Shown: positions 9,631 through 19,675 of the stretch, piece by piece
Position numbering within the stretch: the first letter of the stretch is position 1
How the letters are laid out: each line of letters begins with the position of its first letter
DNA from: an uncultured Planctomycetaceae bacterium
GTDB lineage: Bacteria > Planctomycetota > Planctomycetia > Planctomycetales > Planctomycetaceae
Length of the DNA stretch: 64,000 nt
Assembly: GCA_943787265.1 (NCBI GenBank)
Contig: CALSLT010000005.1
Location: 124,001 to 188,000 of the forward strand
Direction of reading: 5' to 3'
Notes under the pieces: generated by a model
What the model was told of the DNA's origin: nothing
Seen by the model: the letters and a program-made list of their open reading frames with translations, nothing else
Database searches by the model: none
Translations under genes and position numbers: made by a program

Positions 9631-10110
9631 TCAGGTTGTCGGCTTCGGAAACAACCGACTCATGGTGAATGCGGCTTCTGTCGGCCCCTCAGTTCGGAGT
9701 GTTTGCCAGCGTTTGGCGGAATCGGCGATGGTCGGAATCGTCCCGACAGGGATCCACCAGAGGACGAGGGCCGGCTCGTCGGAGTCTTCGATCCAATCGT
9801 CTTTTGCCCGCAACATCTCCGCGTGAGCTGTTTTGTAGATGTAGCTTCGCAGAGCCTCGACACTCTCCCACACGGACATGTTGTAGAAGACGCGGTCAGC
9901 TTCGAACGGCGAGTGATGCTGCTCAAACGCGAGCAACGCTTCGGCTGTTACATCAGCTCCTTGTTGTCGCCACACGAAACCGTCGCACGACTCTGCCAGT
10001 TCGTTCATCTCTTCGATTCGGGCTACCAGTCCCGCCATGATGGCCGAATCGAAGGTGTCGCGCGTTCTCGCGATGTTTGCCTGAGCAAGTTGGTACTCGA
10101 TTGCTGCCAT
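9631..10110 (-). CDS. DUF3291-family protein (dimeric alpha/beta-barrel monooxygenase-like)
   Basis: 159 residues from the ATG at 10110 (MAAIEYQLAQANIA). An upstream in-frame codon at 10149 would overlap the neighbouring gene's end and adds no conserved sequence. The typical DUF3291 pattern is visible: N-terminal beta strand, GFVWRQQ, NMSVWESVEALRSYIY, ALVLWWIPVGTIPT, then an EA(K/A)xR-like end. The family resembles antibiotic-biosynthesis monooxygenases in fold; its biochemical role is not established. It is 32 bases after the DUF1501 gene on the same strand, so it may be the last gene of that operon. The 9362-9630 gap upstream of the GrpE gene shows nothing I can name. Confidence 0.75.
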   Translation of the reverse strand: MAAIEYQLAQANIARTRDTFDSAIMAGLVARIEEMNELAESCDGFVWRQQGADVTAEALLAFEQHHSPFEADRVFYNMSVWESVEALRSYIYKTAHAEMLRAKDDWIEDSDEPALVLWWIPVGTIPTIADSAKRWQTLRTEGPTEAAFTMSRLFPKPTT

Positions 10111-10141
10111 GCGATTTTCAGACGTTTGATAGAAATCTCGA

Positions 10142-11545
10142 TCAGGCAATCAGTTCATTGATCACTTTGCCGCCGAACTGGCTGAGTTGTTTGAAGCGGC
10201 CGGCGTGGTAGTACGTGAGGCGGTTGTCGTCCAGGCCGAGCAAATGCAGCAACGTGACATGGACGTTGCGGATATGGTTCACGCATTCGACGGCTTCGGC
10301 ACCGACTTCATCCGTGGCTCCGATCGTGTGACCGGCTTTCGTGCCTCCGCCAGCAAACCACATCGCCATCGCCTTGGCATTGTGATCACGACCGTAGGAT
10401 TTTCCGCCGCCACGCTGGCCGTTGTCAGGCGTTCTGCCGAATTCGCCGCAGAAGACGATCAGTGTTTCGTTGAGCAGACCTCGCTCTTTCAGATCACGTA
10501 GCAATGCGGCGATGGGGCGATCGACGGACCGGATCAACGATCCATGAGCACGCTGGATGTAGTCGTGACTGTCCCAGTTGCCAGCGTAGGCCTGCACGAA
10601 GCGGACGCCTTTTTCGATGAGCCGTCGCGCGAGTAGACACTTGCGACCAAACGCGTCTGTCTTCGTTTCGCCGATGCCGTACATGTCGAGCGTCGATTTT
10701 GTCTCGCCGTCGATGTCCAGAACGCCGGGGACTTCGCTCTGCATTCGAAATGCGAGTTCGTAAGAACTCATGCGAGCTTCCAGGTCGCTCCGACCAGGGC
10801 GTTGCTCAAGATGCTTGTTGTTCAGAGTGGCCAGCAGGTCGAGATTGGAGCGTTGTCGCTCGGGCGTGACTCCGGCCGGAGGATTCAGATCGAGAATCGG
10901 ACTTCCTTCGGGACGCAGCGGAGTCCCTTGAAATTGAGCCGGCAGAAAACCGTTCGACCAGTTGGCGGCTCCGCCTTGTGGATAACTTGACCGCGGCAGC
11001 ACGACGAAACCAGGCAGGTTCTGATTGTCCGTTCCGAGTCCATAGTTCACCCAGGCACCGACTCCCGGATCGCCGCCAAACCGATTGCCCGTGTTGACGT
11101 GGTAGCACGCGGTTGGATGATTGACCGACTCAACCTGAGCTCCTCGATAAAAACAGATGTCGTCGACGCGGTCTTTGAGATGTTCCCACTGGGTGCAGAT
11201 GTCCGCGCCGCATTCGCCGGCCTTGGTAAATTCAAACGGACTCTTGACAAAATATCGCTTCCCCGACGACATCGCACTTTCCTGCTCGCCCGAACGCGAG
11301 AACTCCTGCAGATGCCGTTTGGAGAGTTCAATTTTTGGATCGAACGTGTCCAGGTGAGATGGTCCTCCCTCCATAAAGAGGAAGATACAACGCTTCGCCT
11401 TCACCGGCAGATGCGGCTTGCCGACCGGTGCCGACTCTTCGGCCGCCAGCATCGACGAGAAAGCCACGGAGCCGAGCCCCGCTCCCAGGCCATAAAGAAA
11501 GTCACGCCGGCTGGGCATTGCCGTGTTTGATGAGTGAGTATTCAT
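10142..11545 (-). CDS. DUF1501 protein, Tat-exported
   Basis: 467 residues from the ATG at 11545; an upstream TTG at 11551 is the longer alternative. The N-terminus has a Tat signal (PSRRDFLYGLGAGLGSVAF). The alkaline-phosphatase-like fold shows FLFMEGGPSHLDTFDPK near the start, and DSHDYIQRAHGSL with LNETLIVFCGEFGRTP and GRDHNAKAM near the end. DUF1501 proteins are nearly always made with a DUF1549/DUF1553 partner. Here that partner ends at 11548, two bases before this start, so the two are translationally coupled. Likely acts outside the cytoplasmic membrane; substrate unknown. Confidence 0.92.
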   Translation of the reverse strand: MNTHSSNTAMPSRRDFLYGLGAGLGSVAFSSMLAAEESAPVGKPHLPVKAKRCIFLFMEGGPSHLDTFDPKIELSKRHLQEFSRSGEQESAMSSGKRYFVKSPFEFTKAGECGADICTQWEHLKDRVDDICFYRGAQVESVNHPTACYHVNTGNRFGGDPGVGAWVNYGLGTDNQNLPGFVVLPRSSYPQGGAANWSNGFLPAQFQGTPLRPEGSPILDLNPPAGVTPERQRSNLDLLATLNNKHLEQRPGRSDLEARMSSYELAFRMQSEVPGVLDIDGETKSTLDMYGIGETKTDAFGRKCLLARRLIEKGVRFVQAYAGNWDSHDYIQRAHGSLIRSVDRPIAALLRDLKERGLLNETLIVFCGEFGRTPDNGQRGGGKSYGRDHNAKAMAMWFAGGGTKAGHTIGATDEVGAEAVECVNHIRNVHVTLLHLLGLDDNRLTYYHAGRFKQLSQFGGKVINELIA

Positions 11546-11547
11546 GA

Positions 11548-14322
11548 TCAATCGATATAAGCGAATTCGTTCAGGTTAAAGATCACCAGGCAGACGTGTG
11601 CGAGACCCCGCGTTCGAGCATCCGTTTGAGCAGGCTGGAGATCCGGAACGTAGTTTTCGTAGGCAGGCATGAACTCGAAGAAGTCGTACGGCTCGCCGGT
11701 TTTCTCGGCCATGACTGTCCGTTTGACGGTGCTCGAAATCCTTCTCACTTCATACTGCTTACCGGTTTCTTCTTTCGCCGCCTGAGACCAGTGAGCAAGG
11801 CAGACCTTCAATTCGTTCATCGCCGGTGAGCGTCCCAGAGCCAACTCGAACGCGCGTTTCACAGTGGCTTCATCCGAGACTTCCTGGTCGCCAGCCTCTT
11901 TTATCAATCGCGCGGCGAGAGCCAGCGAGCGGTCCTGAACTTCTTCCGCGTTGAACAAGGTCAATGCCTGCGGTGCGACCGTCGACGTCTCTCGAAGCTC
12001 GCAAGACTTGTCCGGTCCCGGCTGATTGAAGGCTTCCAGAAACGGATCGCGCACTCCGCGAATCTTTTCGGCGTAGATGCTTCTTCGATTACGTTGTTTC
12101 GGCAGTGGATCAGGTTCATAGACTGAGGCCGTTCCGCCCATGATTTGACGCGGCTGCATGGCGACTTCCAGATTGATGTCTGGCCGACACGGGATCCCGC
12201 CGACCTGACGATTCAGTTCGCCGCTGGCCGCCAGCATGGCATCGCGAAGTTCTTCCGCCGTCAGACGTCGAGGCAGGTAGGTCGCGTAGAATTCTCGCTT
12301 CGGATCTTTTTCGTCAAGCATCTCGCGCTGCGGGTGTCGGGAACTTCGCCGGTACGTCTCTGATGTCAGAATCAACTCGTTCAGCTTCTTGACGGACCAG
12401 TCATTCTCCATGAACCAGTTTGCCAGGTAGTCGAGCAGTGCTGGATGAGTCGGCAGTTTGCCGGTTGCTCCGAAGTTGTTCGGATTGCCAGCCAAACCTT
12501 TGCCGAAATGCCACGCCCAGACTCGGTTGACCATGACTCGAGCGGTCAGCGGATTTCTTTTGTCGACGATCCATTCCGCCAACGCCAACCTGCGTTTGCC
12601 TTTTCCATTGGGAAACTCCGCGGCCGGCATCTTTCCAAGTTTCGAGGCGGCGCTGATGGCGCCGGGCTTGACCGCGGCACCACGCGTGTAAGCGTCTCCC
12701 CCGGTCAGGATGGTGTCTTCTTCGAGAAACCCCTTGCCCCACGCATCGTCCGGCATTGCGACGCGGCTGCCGACGTTCTTTCGTTCAATGGTGTTGCCAG
12801 TGTGGACGCCGAACGCGATCGGCCGAGTCTTGTCGTACTCCCAGGTGTGCCTTGAAATGTTTTTACCCATGCGGGCCAGCGACGCCTCGTCTCCAGGATC
12901 GAGACCGTTGTCACCGACTTTCGCGTCACCCGATTCTTTCTTTCGAGCCTTGTTGACTCGGGCGTTGAGTTCGTTTCGTTCCTTCTGGTAAGCCGCAATC
13001 TTGGCGCGAGTCCACTCGTTCGCCGGCTTGAAACCTGTCAGGTTCTCGTCCTTTGTGAACGGAGCGTCTCGTTCGACAAACTGAGTCGTCGAGAAAACGG
13101 CCATCATGCTGTAGTAGTCGCGAGTCGGAATGGGGTCAAACTTGTGGTCGTGACACTTCGCACATTGCAAAGCGTGTCCAAGAAACGCCTGGCCAACCGA
13201 ATCTGTCACGTCGTCCAGCCATTGCTGACGCGTGATCCGAAAGACACTCATCCCCGTCTGCTCCCACGGCCCCATCCGGAGAAAACCCGTGGCGATGAGT
13301 AAGTCAGAAGGATGAGGGCTGAAGGATGAAGGTGATGGTTCATCCTTTTGACTTTTGCCTTCATCCTTCAACATCTCATCGCCCGCGATCTGCTCGCGGA
13401 CGAAGTCATCATACGGCTTGTCGCGATTGAACGATCGAATGACGTAGTCGCGATATCGCCAGGCGTTGGGGCGCGAGTAGTCATTCGCGAAGCCCGCCGA
13501 GTCAGCGTACCGGGCGACGTCCAACCACTGCCGACCGAAGTGCTCGCCGTAATGAGGTGTCGCCATCAGTCGTTTCGCGTAATCAAGCACGGCAGCGCCG
13601 ACATCTTTCTTCGCAACCGTCTCGAAACGCGCGGTGTCGATCGGTCGCGGAGGCAATCCAGTAACTCCAAAACTGATTCGTCGAGCAAGCTCGCGTGAGT
13701 TCGCAGTCGGAGCCGCTTCCAAGCCAATCTCTTTCAGCTTCCGATCAATGAACCAGTCAACCGGGTGAGCTGACTTCGGCACATCCTCAACGTTCAGAGG
13801 CTGGTAAGCCCAGAGATGCTCAGGCTTGTAACGGCGATTCGTCCAGTCGTCGCCCAGCCCTCCGGACGTTTCGACAATGACGCCTTCGGCATACTTGCTT
13901 TGAATTTCCGCGACGCGAGTTTCATCCGGCCACGGAGCACCCTCGTTGATCCAGTCGCGAATCCACCACTGCTGTTCCTGAGTGAGCTGCTCTGCCTCTT
14001 TGGGAGGCATCTCGTAGCCTTCTTCCGAGCGGGTAGTCGCGACGTAAAGAAAACTCTGTTCGCCTTTGCCGGGAATCACGACTTCGTCTTCGAAACTTTC
14101 TCCGCCTTTCAGCAGGGCCTTGCGCGAACGCATGTCGAAGCCGCCCGCGATTTCGTCAGGATCGTCACCGTGACAGGCGATGCACTTTTCAGCGAACAGC
14201 AGTTTCACTTTCAGCGCGAACAGCTTCTCACCTTTGGATGGTTCAGCAGCGTCCGCGGCAACCGAAGCGTTTATCACAGCAGCCAGCATAAGCAGAATTG
14301 TGGGATTCATTTTTGTGATCAT
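11548..14322 (-). CDS. PSCyt1/DUF1549/DUF1553 secreted cytochrome protein
   Basis: 924 residues and intact. It has a signal peptide (MNPTILLMLAAVINASVAADA; ATG at 14322 or 14310), then a cytochrome c-like domain with CIACHG and a distal MPP motif. DUF1549 contains HFGRQWLDVARYADS and CAKCHDHKFDPI. A variable middle section precedes DUF1553 (RVMVNRVWAWHFGKG ... LILTSETYRRSS), and the typical end is LVIFNLNEFAYID. First gene of the pair with the DUF1501 protein. These proteins are thought to be exported haem proteins that help planctomycetes attack polysaccharides, but no activity can be read from sequence. About 250 bases (14323-14579) separate it from the sulfatase gene, with nothing evident there. 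Confidence 0.93.
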   Translation of the reverse strand: MITKMNPTILLMLAAVINASVAADAAEPSKGEKLFALKVKLLFAEKCIACHGDDPDEIAGGFDMRSRKALLKGGESFEDEVVIPGKGEQSFLYVATTRSEEGYEMPPKEAEQLTQEQQWWIRDWINEGAPWPDETRVAEIQSKYAEGVIVETSGGLGDDWTNRRYKPEHLWAYQPLNVEDVPKSAHPVDWFIDRKLKEIGLEAAPTANSRELARRISFGVTGLPPRPIDTARFETVAKKDVGAAVLDYAKRLMATPHYGEHFGRQWLDVARYADSAGFANDYSRPNAWRYRDYVIRSFNRDKPYDDFVREQIAGDEMLKDEGKSQKDEPSPSSFSPHPSDLLIATGFLRMGPWEQTGMSVFRITRQQWLDDVTDSVGQAFLGHALQCAKCHDHKFDPIPTRDYYSMMAVFSTTQFVERDAPFTKDENLTGFKPANEWTRAKIAAYQKERNELNARVNKARKKESGDAKVGDNGLDPGDEASLARMGKNISRHTWEYDKTRPIAFGVHTGNTIERKNVGSRVAMPDDAWGKGFLEEDTILTGGDAYTRGAAVKPGAISAASKLGKMPAAEFPNGKGKRRLALAEWIVDKRNPLTARVMVNRVWAWHFGKGLAGNPNNFGATGKLPTHPALLDYLANWFMENDWSVKKLNELILTSETYRRSSRHPQREMLDEKDPKREFYATYLPRRLTAEELRDAMLAASGELNRQVGGIPCRPDINLEVAMQPRQIMGGTASVYEPDPLPKQRNRRSIYAEKIRGVRDPFLEAFNQPGPDKSCELRETSTVAPQALTLFNAEEVQDRSLALAARLIKEAGDQEVSDEATVKRAFELALGRSPAMNELKVCLAHWSQAAKEETGKQYEVRRISSTVKRTVMAEKTGEPYDFFEFMPAYENYVPDLQPAQTDARTRGLAHVCLVIFNLNEFAYID

Positions 14323-14579
14323 GCAAAAACTTTAACGCGGAAGTCGCTGAGATGAGTATCGCAGTGCCTGGAAGTCTGACGCGGAGTTTGGCAAGGAATC
14401 TGGGCATCAGACTGGTCAGCCATACCAGACCGCTACCGCTCCCCCTTAAATTTAACGCGGTAAGCTCAAAGAATTTCGACGGATGCTTTTCTGTGACGTC
14501 CATAGCCATCCGTGAAAATCTGTGTCTGTATCGATAGTTGTGTCAGATCGTTCACGGGCAAGATCTGGCTCAACCCCAG

Positions 14580-17024
14580 TCACTCGACTCCGGATTTCGC
14601 CTTCTCAATCAGAAAGTCGACAAGTTCCTGGCAGGTGAAGAATCCCGGCCAGAAGCTGTGTCCCTGGCCCTCTGCTTTGATGATGTGAATCAGGTCGGAC
14701 GCACCGTTTGCTGCGTAGGTTTTTTCCAAAGCCTCGGAGTTCGCCGCGATTGGAACAACTTTGTCGTCGGTTCCGTGAATAATGAAGACGGGGATTCCGG
14801 CTTTGGCCAGAGTGTCTGCTCGTTTGATCGGATTCAGTTTGTCCTGCTTAGCGAGGAGTTCGTCAGGGCTGACTCCGTAGACGGTTGCGGCTCGGCTGAC
14901 GCCGGGATAGGTCGTGTAATCGTAGACCGGATAAATTCCGCCGATGCCGGCGACTCGGTCGGGATGTCGGATCGCCCAGCTGCTCACCCAGAGCCCGCCT
15001 CGGCTGCGCCCGAGCAATGCCGGCTTCTTCGAGTAGCCCTGCTGAACCATGTGGCGGTACAGACCTTCGAAATGGGGGAACGCGTGAGGGCTGCCGTAAC
15101 CTTCTCCGACGTCGATTCCCGCGATCGCGATTCCGGCGTCGAGGAACTGCCGGTGCATCCAGCTTTCCGCTTTGTCGGGAGTGCCCGGCAGCGTCGGTCC
15201 GTAGAAAATCCACGGCTTGCCGCCGGCACCTTCATGCGCCTTTTCCGGAGACATCAGAAATGCGTGTCGACCGTTCAACAAAAACGACTTGCCTCCGAGC
15301 AGCACCTGTCGACGCTTTGGTTTTCCCGCTGCCTGCGCCGCTTTCATAACGGGTGGCTGGTTGCCAGCAACGCTTGCCTTCTTTCGAACTGCCGCCGACA
15401 GATCTCGTGACGCAAGTTCGGTGAACTCCGCAAGCTGCTGATTCCATTCGGCAATCAATTCGTACAGCCGAGCGCCTTCCGGAAGAGCCAGGTCAGTCGA
15501 TTCGTCGCGATCGTTGGCGATGTTGTAAAGCTCCCAGGGCTCACCAATCGGGGCGACGGCCTTCCAGTCGCCAACTCGAATTGCTTTGTGACCATCGTGG
15601 AACCACCACAACGAATCGTGCTTAACCGATTCGTCTTTCGAGAACGCAGGGACAAGACTTTTTCCGGGTGCCGGCGGTGCCTCGTCCAGCGTTTTTGCCC
15701 CGGCAAGTTCCAGCACGGTCGGCACGACATCGATCACGTGCCCAACGTTGCGACGGAATTCGCCGCGAGCCTTAATGCCCTTCGGCCATGACATCAGGAA
15801 CGGTGTCGACGTGCCGCCTTCGTGAGTCCACGTCTTGTGACGACGAAACGGTGTGTTGCACGTTGTCGACCAGCCTGGTCCGAGACACAAATAAGTGCCG
15901 GCGGCTCCGGGTGGCAGGTTCGGATCATGCCCGTCGTCGCGAACCATGATCTCGGCACTGGCACCGTTGTCAGAAAGGAAAACGACCAGCGTGTTTTCCC
16001 ACTGACCCATCTCTTTGATTTGATCGAAGACGCGGCCGATTTCGATGTCCATGCGGTGAATCATCGCCGCATGAATCGACATTTTCGTCGCTTGAAACTT
16101 CTTCTGCTCGTCGGTGAGGCTGTTCCACGGCTGCGGCTTGTTGACCTCGCCGTTGCCCAGAATCTTGAACGCGTCGGGAAAATGGTACGGCGGACCGAGG
16201 TCTCGCTCGACTCGCGAGATTTGGGTCACACCTGCCGCGTCGAGCAGGCCGAGTTGATGCATGCGCTGCCAGCGTTTCAGCCGGATCGAATCCCACCCTT
16301 CCGTATAGGTGTCTTCGTAAATCGCGATGTCTTCGGGCAAAGCATGCAACGGAAAATGCGGAGCGGCGAACGCGAGGTAATGAAAAAACGGAGCGTTGGC
16401 ATGTTGCTCGCCGTGTTCGGTCAAAACTTCGATTGCGTGATCAGCCAGCGCCGTGGTGGCGTAAAAGTCGGTGCCCTTTTTAACCGGCGGGAGCTGAACG
16501 TCGTCCTTCCAATGCCTGGTCGGATTGAAAAATCGTCCCTGATCTTTCAGCAGGTATGAATGGTCGAAGCCGTTTTCGACGGGCATCCCATCAATGTGCC
16601 ATTTGCCAGTGTGGTAAGACCGGTAACCAGCCGGCTTCAGCAGTTCCGGAATCAGCACACCCCAGTCCGGTCGGCGACCACGGTTGCCACCTCCGGCGGG
16701 AATTCCCGGCAGCGAATCTCGACGAATCTGCTGCGCGTAGTAGCCGGTCAGAAGTGCACCGCGAGTCGGCCAGCATCTCGCCGTGTTGTAGAACCTCGAA
16801 AACCGCAACCCGTTCTGAGCGATAGAGTCAAGATTCGGAGTCGCGATTTCCCCGCCGTAACACCCGAGATCCGAATAGCCTAAATCGTCCGCCATGATCA
16901 GCAGAACGTTCGGCCTTTCGGAAGCGTCAGCAACAGACCATGTACACAGAAGGCTGATGCAGAGGCCCAAGGTCGCGGATAAAAACTGCTTTTGTTTGAT
17001 CATCAGTTTGCGATTACTTTCCAT
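14580..17024 (-). CDS. Sulfatase fused to a C-terminal alpha/beta hydrolase
   Basis: 814 residues. After a signal peptide (ends near VADASE, about 36) comes an arylsulfatase-type domain: MADDLGYSDLGCYGG metal ligands and the C84-W-P-T-R signature whose Cys is converted to formylglycine. Later come SDNGAS and a THEGGTSTPF motif. From about residue 560 a second domain begins: GRSRGG nucleophile elbow (Ser about 674), HGTDDKVVP Asp and GQGHSFWPG His, forming an esterase or acyl-hydrolase triad. Both domains read in one frame with no break. I infer removal of sulfate and an ester group from the same decorated polysaccharide. The start could also be the ATG at 17003. It stands divergent from the restriction-modification pair. 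Confidence 0.9.
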   Translation of the reverse strand: MESNRKLMIKQKQFLSATLGLCISLLCTWSVADASERPNVLLIMADDLGYSDLGCYGGEIATPNLDSIAQNGLRFSRFYNTARCWPTRGALLTGYYAQQIRRDSLPGIPAGGGNRGRRPDWGVLIPELLKPAGYRSYHTGKWHIDGMPVENGFDHSYLLKDQGRFFNPTRHWKDDVQLPPVKKGTDFYATTALADHAIEVLTEHGEQHANAPFFHYLAFAAPHFPLHALPEDIAIYEDTYTEGWDSIRLKRWQRMHQLGLLDAAGVTQISRVERDLGPPYHFPDAFKILGNGEVNKPQPWNSLTDEQKKFQATKMSIHAAMIHRMDIEIGRVFDQIKEMGQWENTLVVFLSDNGASAEIMVRDDGHDPNLPPGAAGTYLCLGPGWSTTCNTPFRRHKTWTHEGGTSTPFLMSWPKGIKARGEFRRNVGHVIDVVPTVLELAGAKTLDEAPPAPGKSLVPAFSKDESVKHDSLWWFHDGHKAIRVGDWKAVAPIGEPWELYNIANDRDESTDLALPEGARLYELIAEWNQQLAEFTELASRDLSAAVRKKASVAGNQPPVMKAAQAAGKPKRRQVLLGGKSFLLNGRHAFLMSPEKAHEGAGGKPWIFYGPTLPGTPDKAESWMHRQFLDAGIAIAGIDVGEGYGSPHAFPHFEGLYRHMVQQGYSKKPALLGRSRGGLWVSSWAIRHPDRVAGIGGIYPVYDYTTYPGVSRAATVYGVSPDELLAKQDKLNPIKRADTLAKAGIPVFIIHGTDDKVVPIAANSEALEKTYAANGASDLIHIIKAEGQGHSFWPGFFTCQELVDFLIEKAKSGVE

Positions 17025-17302
17025 CGAACGGTTACTTAATGGATTCTGCTGAAGCGGATCTAAATTCTTCCGTGTCTGCCATAGACGTTAAACCATTCAG
17101 GATCGACGTTGAACCATTGTCAGCTCACAGCTGATGGACACGTAGATGTGCCGAGACGGACGGAAAATCGACCAATGATATATGGCACGAGCGGTAACGC
17201 TTGAATCGTTTGACCTGAAACCTTCTACGTGCAAGACGTGCAGCCTGCGACCTGAAGGGTTACTATCGGGGTAAATATGCGTCAATTGGCGAGGAGAGTT
17301 TT

Positions 17303-18781
17303 GTGTCGCTGTTTGCAACTGAAACGCCACAATCAAAGCAGAAGTTGCTGGGAGCTTTTTACACCCCTCCTGAAGTCGCAAGGACGCTTGTCCGATGGGT
17401 GATCCGTTCTAACGATGATCGGTTGCTTGACCCATCCTGTGGTGACGGACGTTTTCTGGCAGAACACCTTAATGTTGTAGGTGTTGACCGAGACGGTTCG
17501 GCGGTAGCAACCGTGGCCGAACAGGTTCCTCACGCAACCATTCACGCTGCAGAGTTCTTTGATTGGGCATCCAATACCAATGAACTATTCGATTGCGTCG
17601 CCGGCAACCCGCCGTTTATCCGTTATCAACAATTTAGTGGCGAGATTCGAAAAACTGCGTTACGGCTGTGCTCAGAAGCTGGAGCATCGCTCAATGGATT
17701 GACGTCGTCCTGGGCTCCTTTTGTTGTCGTCTCGGCTTCGATGTTGAAACCCGGTGGCCGGCTTGCATTCGTTGTTCCGGCTGAAATCGGCCACGCTCCC
17801 TACGCACGCCCCATGATTCACTATCTAATGCAGCGATTTTCGAGTGTGCATGTCGTCGCTGTTCGCGAAAAAATCTTTCCCGAAATTTCGGAGGATGTTT
17901 GGTTGCTGTATGCCGCTGGCGCTGGTGGCTCAACCGACGAGATCGCATTTTCGTCTTTCGACTCATTCCGCGACGTTTCTCATAAGCCTCCGCGAGGTAC
18001 GCCAGTCGCCGCTGACGATTTGAAGTCCTGGAACGATCGGTTGAGGTCCTTTTTACTGCCAGAAGAGATTCGCGCGGCCTACAAGAAACTAAGCAACCAG
18101 AAGGCAACTGTGCGTCTTGGAGAATGCGCACGGGTCGGAATCGGCTATGTCACCGGCGCTAACAATTTCTTTCACCTTAGAAAGTCGGATGCCGAACAGC
18201 TTGGCATCCCCGACGATTTGCTTGTTCCGACGGTTAGAAGGTCGTCTTTTCTGCCGTCTCGTGCAGTTACTCACGCAACAGTCAGTCGATGGCGAAATCA
18301 AGACGAGCCAGTGTTCCTCCTCCGAATTCCTACAGACGCTGACGTGCCGGAAGCAGTCCAACGCTATCTTGATTCGAAGGCAGGCCAAGAAGCGCGAACT
18401 GGGTACAAGTGTCGGAAGCGGACCCCGTGGTACTCCGTTCCCGATGTTCGAGTTCCCGACGCGTTTCTCAGTTATATGAGTGGTATCGGTCCATCGCTTG
18501 TTGCAAATCACGCTCGGTGTGTCTGTACAAACTCCATACACGCAGTACAGCTGACAAACGGAATGTCAGTCTCAGAGTTGCAGCAACGATGGGGCCATGC
18601 GGCCGTGCCTCTAAGTTGCGAAGTAGAAGGTCATCCACTTGGTGGCGGGATGTTGAAACTGGAACCGGGCGAAGCCGCGCGTATCGCGCTGCCATCAATC
18701 GACCGACGTGTACCTTCCCGCGATCGAGAGATGATCGAAGAAGGCGTACGGATTATGCGAAGGTGGCGCCATTATGCATGA
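17303..18781 (+). CDS. N6-adenine DNA methyltransferase (type II restriction-modification, Eco57I/PaeR7I-like)
   Basis: 492 residues. The GTG start has GAGGAG six bases upstream. The N-terminus has GAFYTPPEVARTLV (17-30) and SAM motif I LLDPSCGDGRF (41-51), then the catalytic AGNPPFIRYQQF (100-111, NPPF type) of gamma-class adenine methyltransferases. The C-terminal half should recognise DNA. Its last eight bases (ATGCATGA) overlap the start of the next gene, so the two are coupled. It would protect host DNA from the partner nuclease. It is divergent from the sulfatase; the 278-base gap 17025-17302 shows no other gene. Restriction-modification pairs are often acquired horizontally, and the region reads slightly less GC-rich than its neighbours. 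Confidence 0.92.
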   Translation: MSLFATETPQSKQKLLGAFYTPPEVARTLVRWVIRSNDDRLLDPSCGDGRFLAEHLNVVGVDRDGSAVATVAEQVPHATIHAAEFFDWASNTNELFDCVAGNPPFIRYQQFSGEIRKTALRLCSEAGASLNGLTSSWAPFVVVSASMLKPGGRLAFVVPAEIGHAPYARPMIHYLMQRFSSVHVVAVREKIFPEISEDVWLLYAAGAGGSTDEIAFSSFDSFRDVSHKPPRGTPVAADDLKSWNDRLRSFLLPEEIRAAYKKLSNQKATVRLGECARVGIGYVTGANNFFHLRKSDAEQLGIPDDLLVPTVRRSSFLPSRAVTHATVSRWRNQDEPVFLLRIPTDADVPEAVQRYLDSKAGQEARTGYKCRKRTPWYSVPDVRVPDAFLSYMSGIGPSLVANHARCVCTNSIHAVQLTNGMSVSELQQRWGHAAVPLSCEVEGHPLGGGMLKLEPGEAARIALPSIDRRVPSRDREMIEEGVRIMRRWRHYA

Positions 18782-19616
18782 TCGACTTGTGACACTTCGC
18801 GACGCATTGAAAAACTTTGTAGAGCCAAGCGGCAAGACGCAAAGTCAAGCACACATCAAGCTACTCCATTGGCACATCGCAGAACGGCTTGTGATCGAAG
18901 GCGGGTTTGATCCAGACCATGTGGTTCCGCGGCCACCGTTGAGAGTTGAATCGACAGGCTCCGGAGCAAACCAGCGGCACCGATTGCTTCATGATCCAGA
19001 TAGTGCGGTGGGAGGTGAACTAACGATTCTCGGCGGCTTAAAGACCAAGGACGTAGACGTAGTCGTAACTTTGCCGCAAATAGGGCCGTGCATTGCAGTT
19101 TCTGTAAAAGGCACACTCAAGGCGTTTCGAAATCTGACGAACCGCATGGAAGAAGCAGCGGGCGACTGCACAAACATCCATATTTCTTATCCAAATCTGA
19201 TTTACGGATTCTTCCACGTCATTCGGGCTGGCCGGGAAGGACAGGTTGAAAACTCTAACGACATTGCCATCAACTCCGACGGCAGCATCACCGACGGAAT
19301 CGTTCGATACCACGACGCAATGGCTCGGCTTGCAGGGCGTCAGGACGTGCGAAATGACGTGAGTCGCTACGAAGCAGTCAGCCTGGCCTTAGTTGATACG
19401 GAAGACGCAGGCGTGGTGCTCGAATCGTTTCCACCGGATGAAAGTTCGATTCACGTGGGGAAGTTCTTCGACTCCATCTACGCTCAATATGACTTTCGCT
19501 ACGTCTACACGGCACCGGCCCTGCGAAAGTTAACTTCGCGATTTGAATGGGCTGAGGATTCGCCAGCACTTGCCGTCGATGGTAGTTCGGCTTTTGCCCC
19601 GAGACTATCAGACTGA
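18774..19616 (+). CDS. Probable type II restriction endonuclease partner
   Basis: 280 residues, overlapping the methyltransferase gene by eight bases. I do not recognise the exact family. A possible PD-(D/E)xK-like core is visible: GLKTKDVDVVV (about residues 88-98), then CIAVSVKGTLKAF (about 104-116), where DVD and SVK would stand for the usual D and ExK. A weakly conserved helical N-terminus (SQAHIKLLHWHIAERLV) precedes it. Size, coupling and position downstream of a solitary methyltransferase all fit the nuclease of a type II system. SVK in place of ExK is unusual. An accessory or specificity protein is the alternative. Confidence 0.6.
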   Translation: MHDRLVTLRDALKNFVEPSGKTQSQAHIKLLHWHIAERLVIEGGFDPDHVVPRPPLRVESTGSGANQRHRLLHDPDSAVGGELTILGGLKTKDVDVVVTLPQIGPCIAVSVKGTLKAFRNLTNRMEEAAGDCTNIHISYPNLIYGFFHVIRAGREGQVENSNDIAINSDGSITDGIVRYHDAMARLAGRQDVRNDVSRYEAVSLALVDTEDAGVVLESFPPDESSIHVGKFFDSIYAQYDFRYVYTAPALRKLTSRFEWAEDSPALAVDGSSAFAPRLSD

Positions 19617-19675
19617 CCCTTTGTCTGCTGCCCCAACGGTTTCGAATCGTATTCCCAAACTAACGAGGAAATTTT

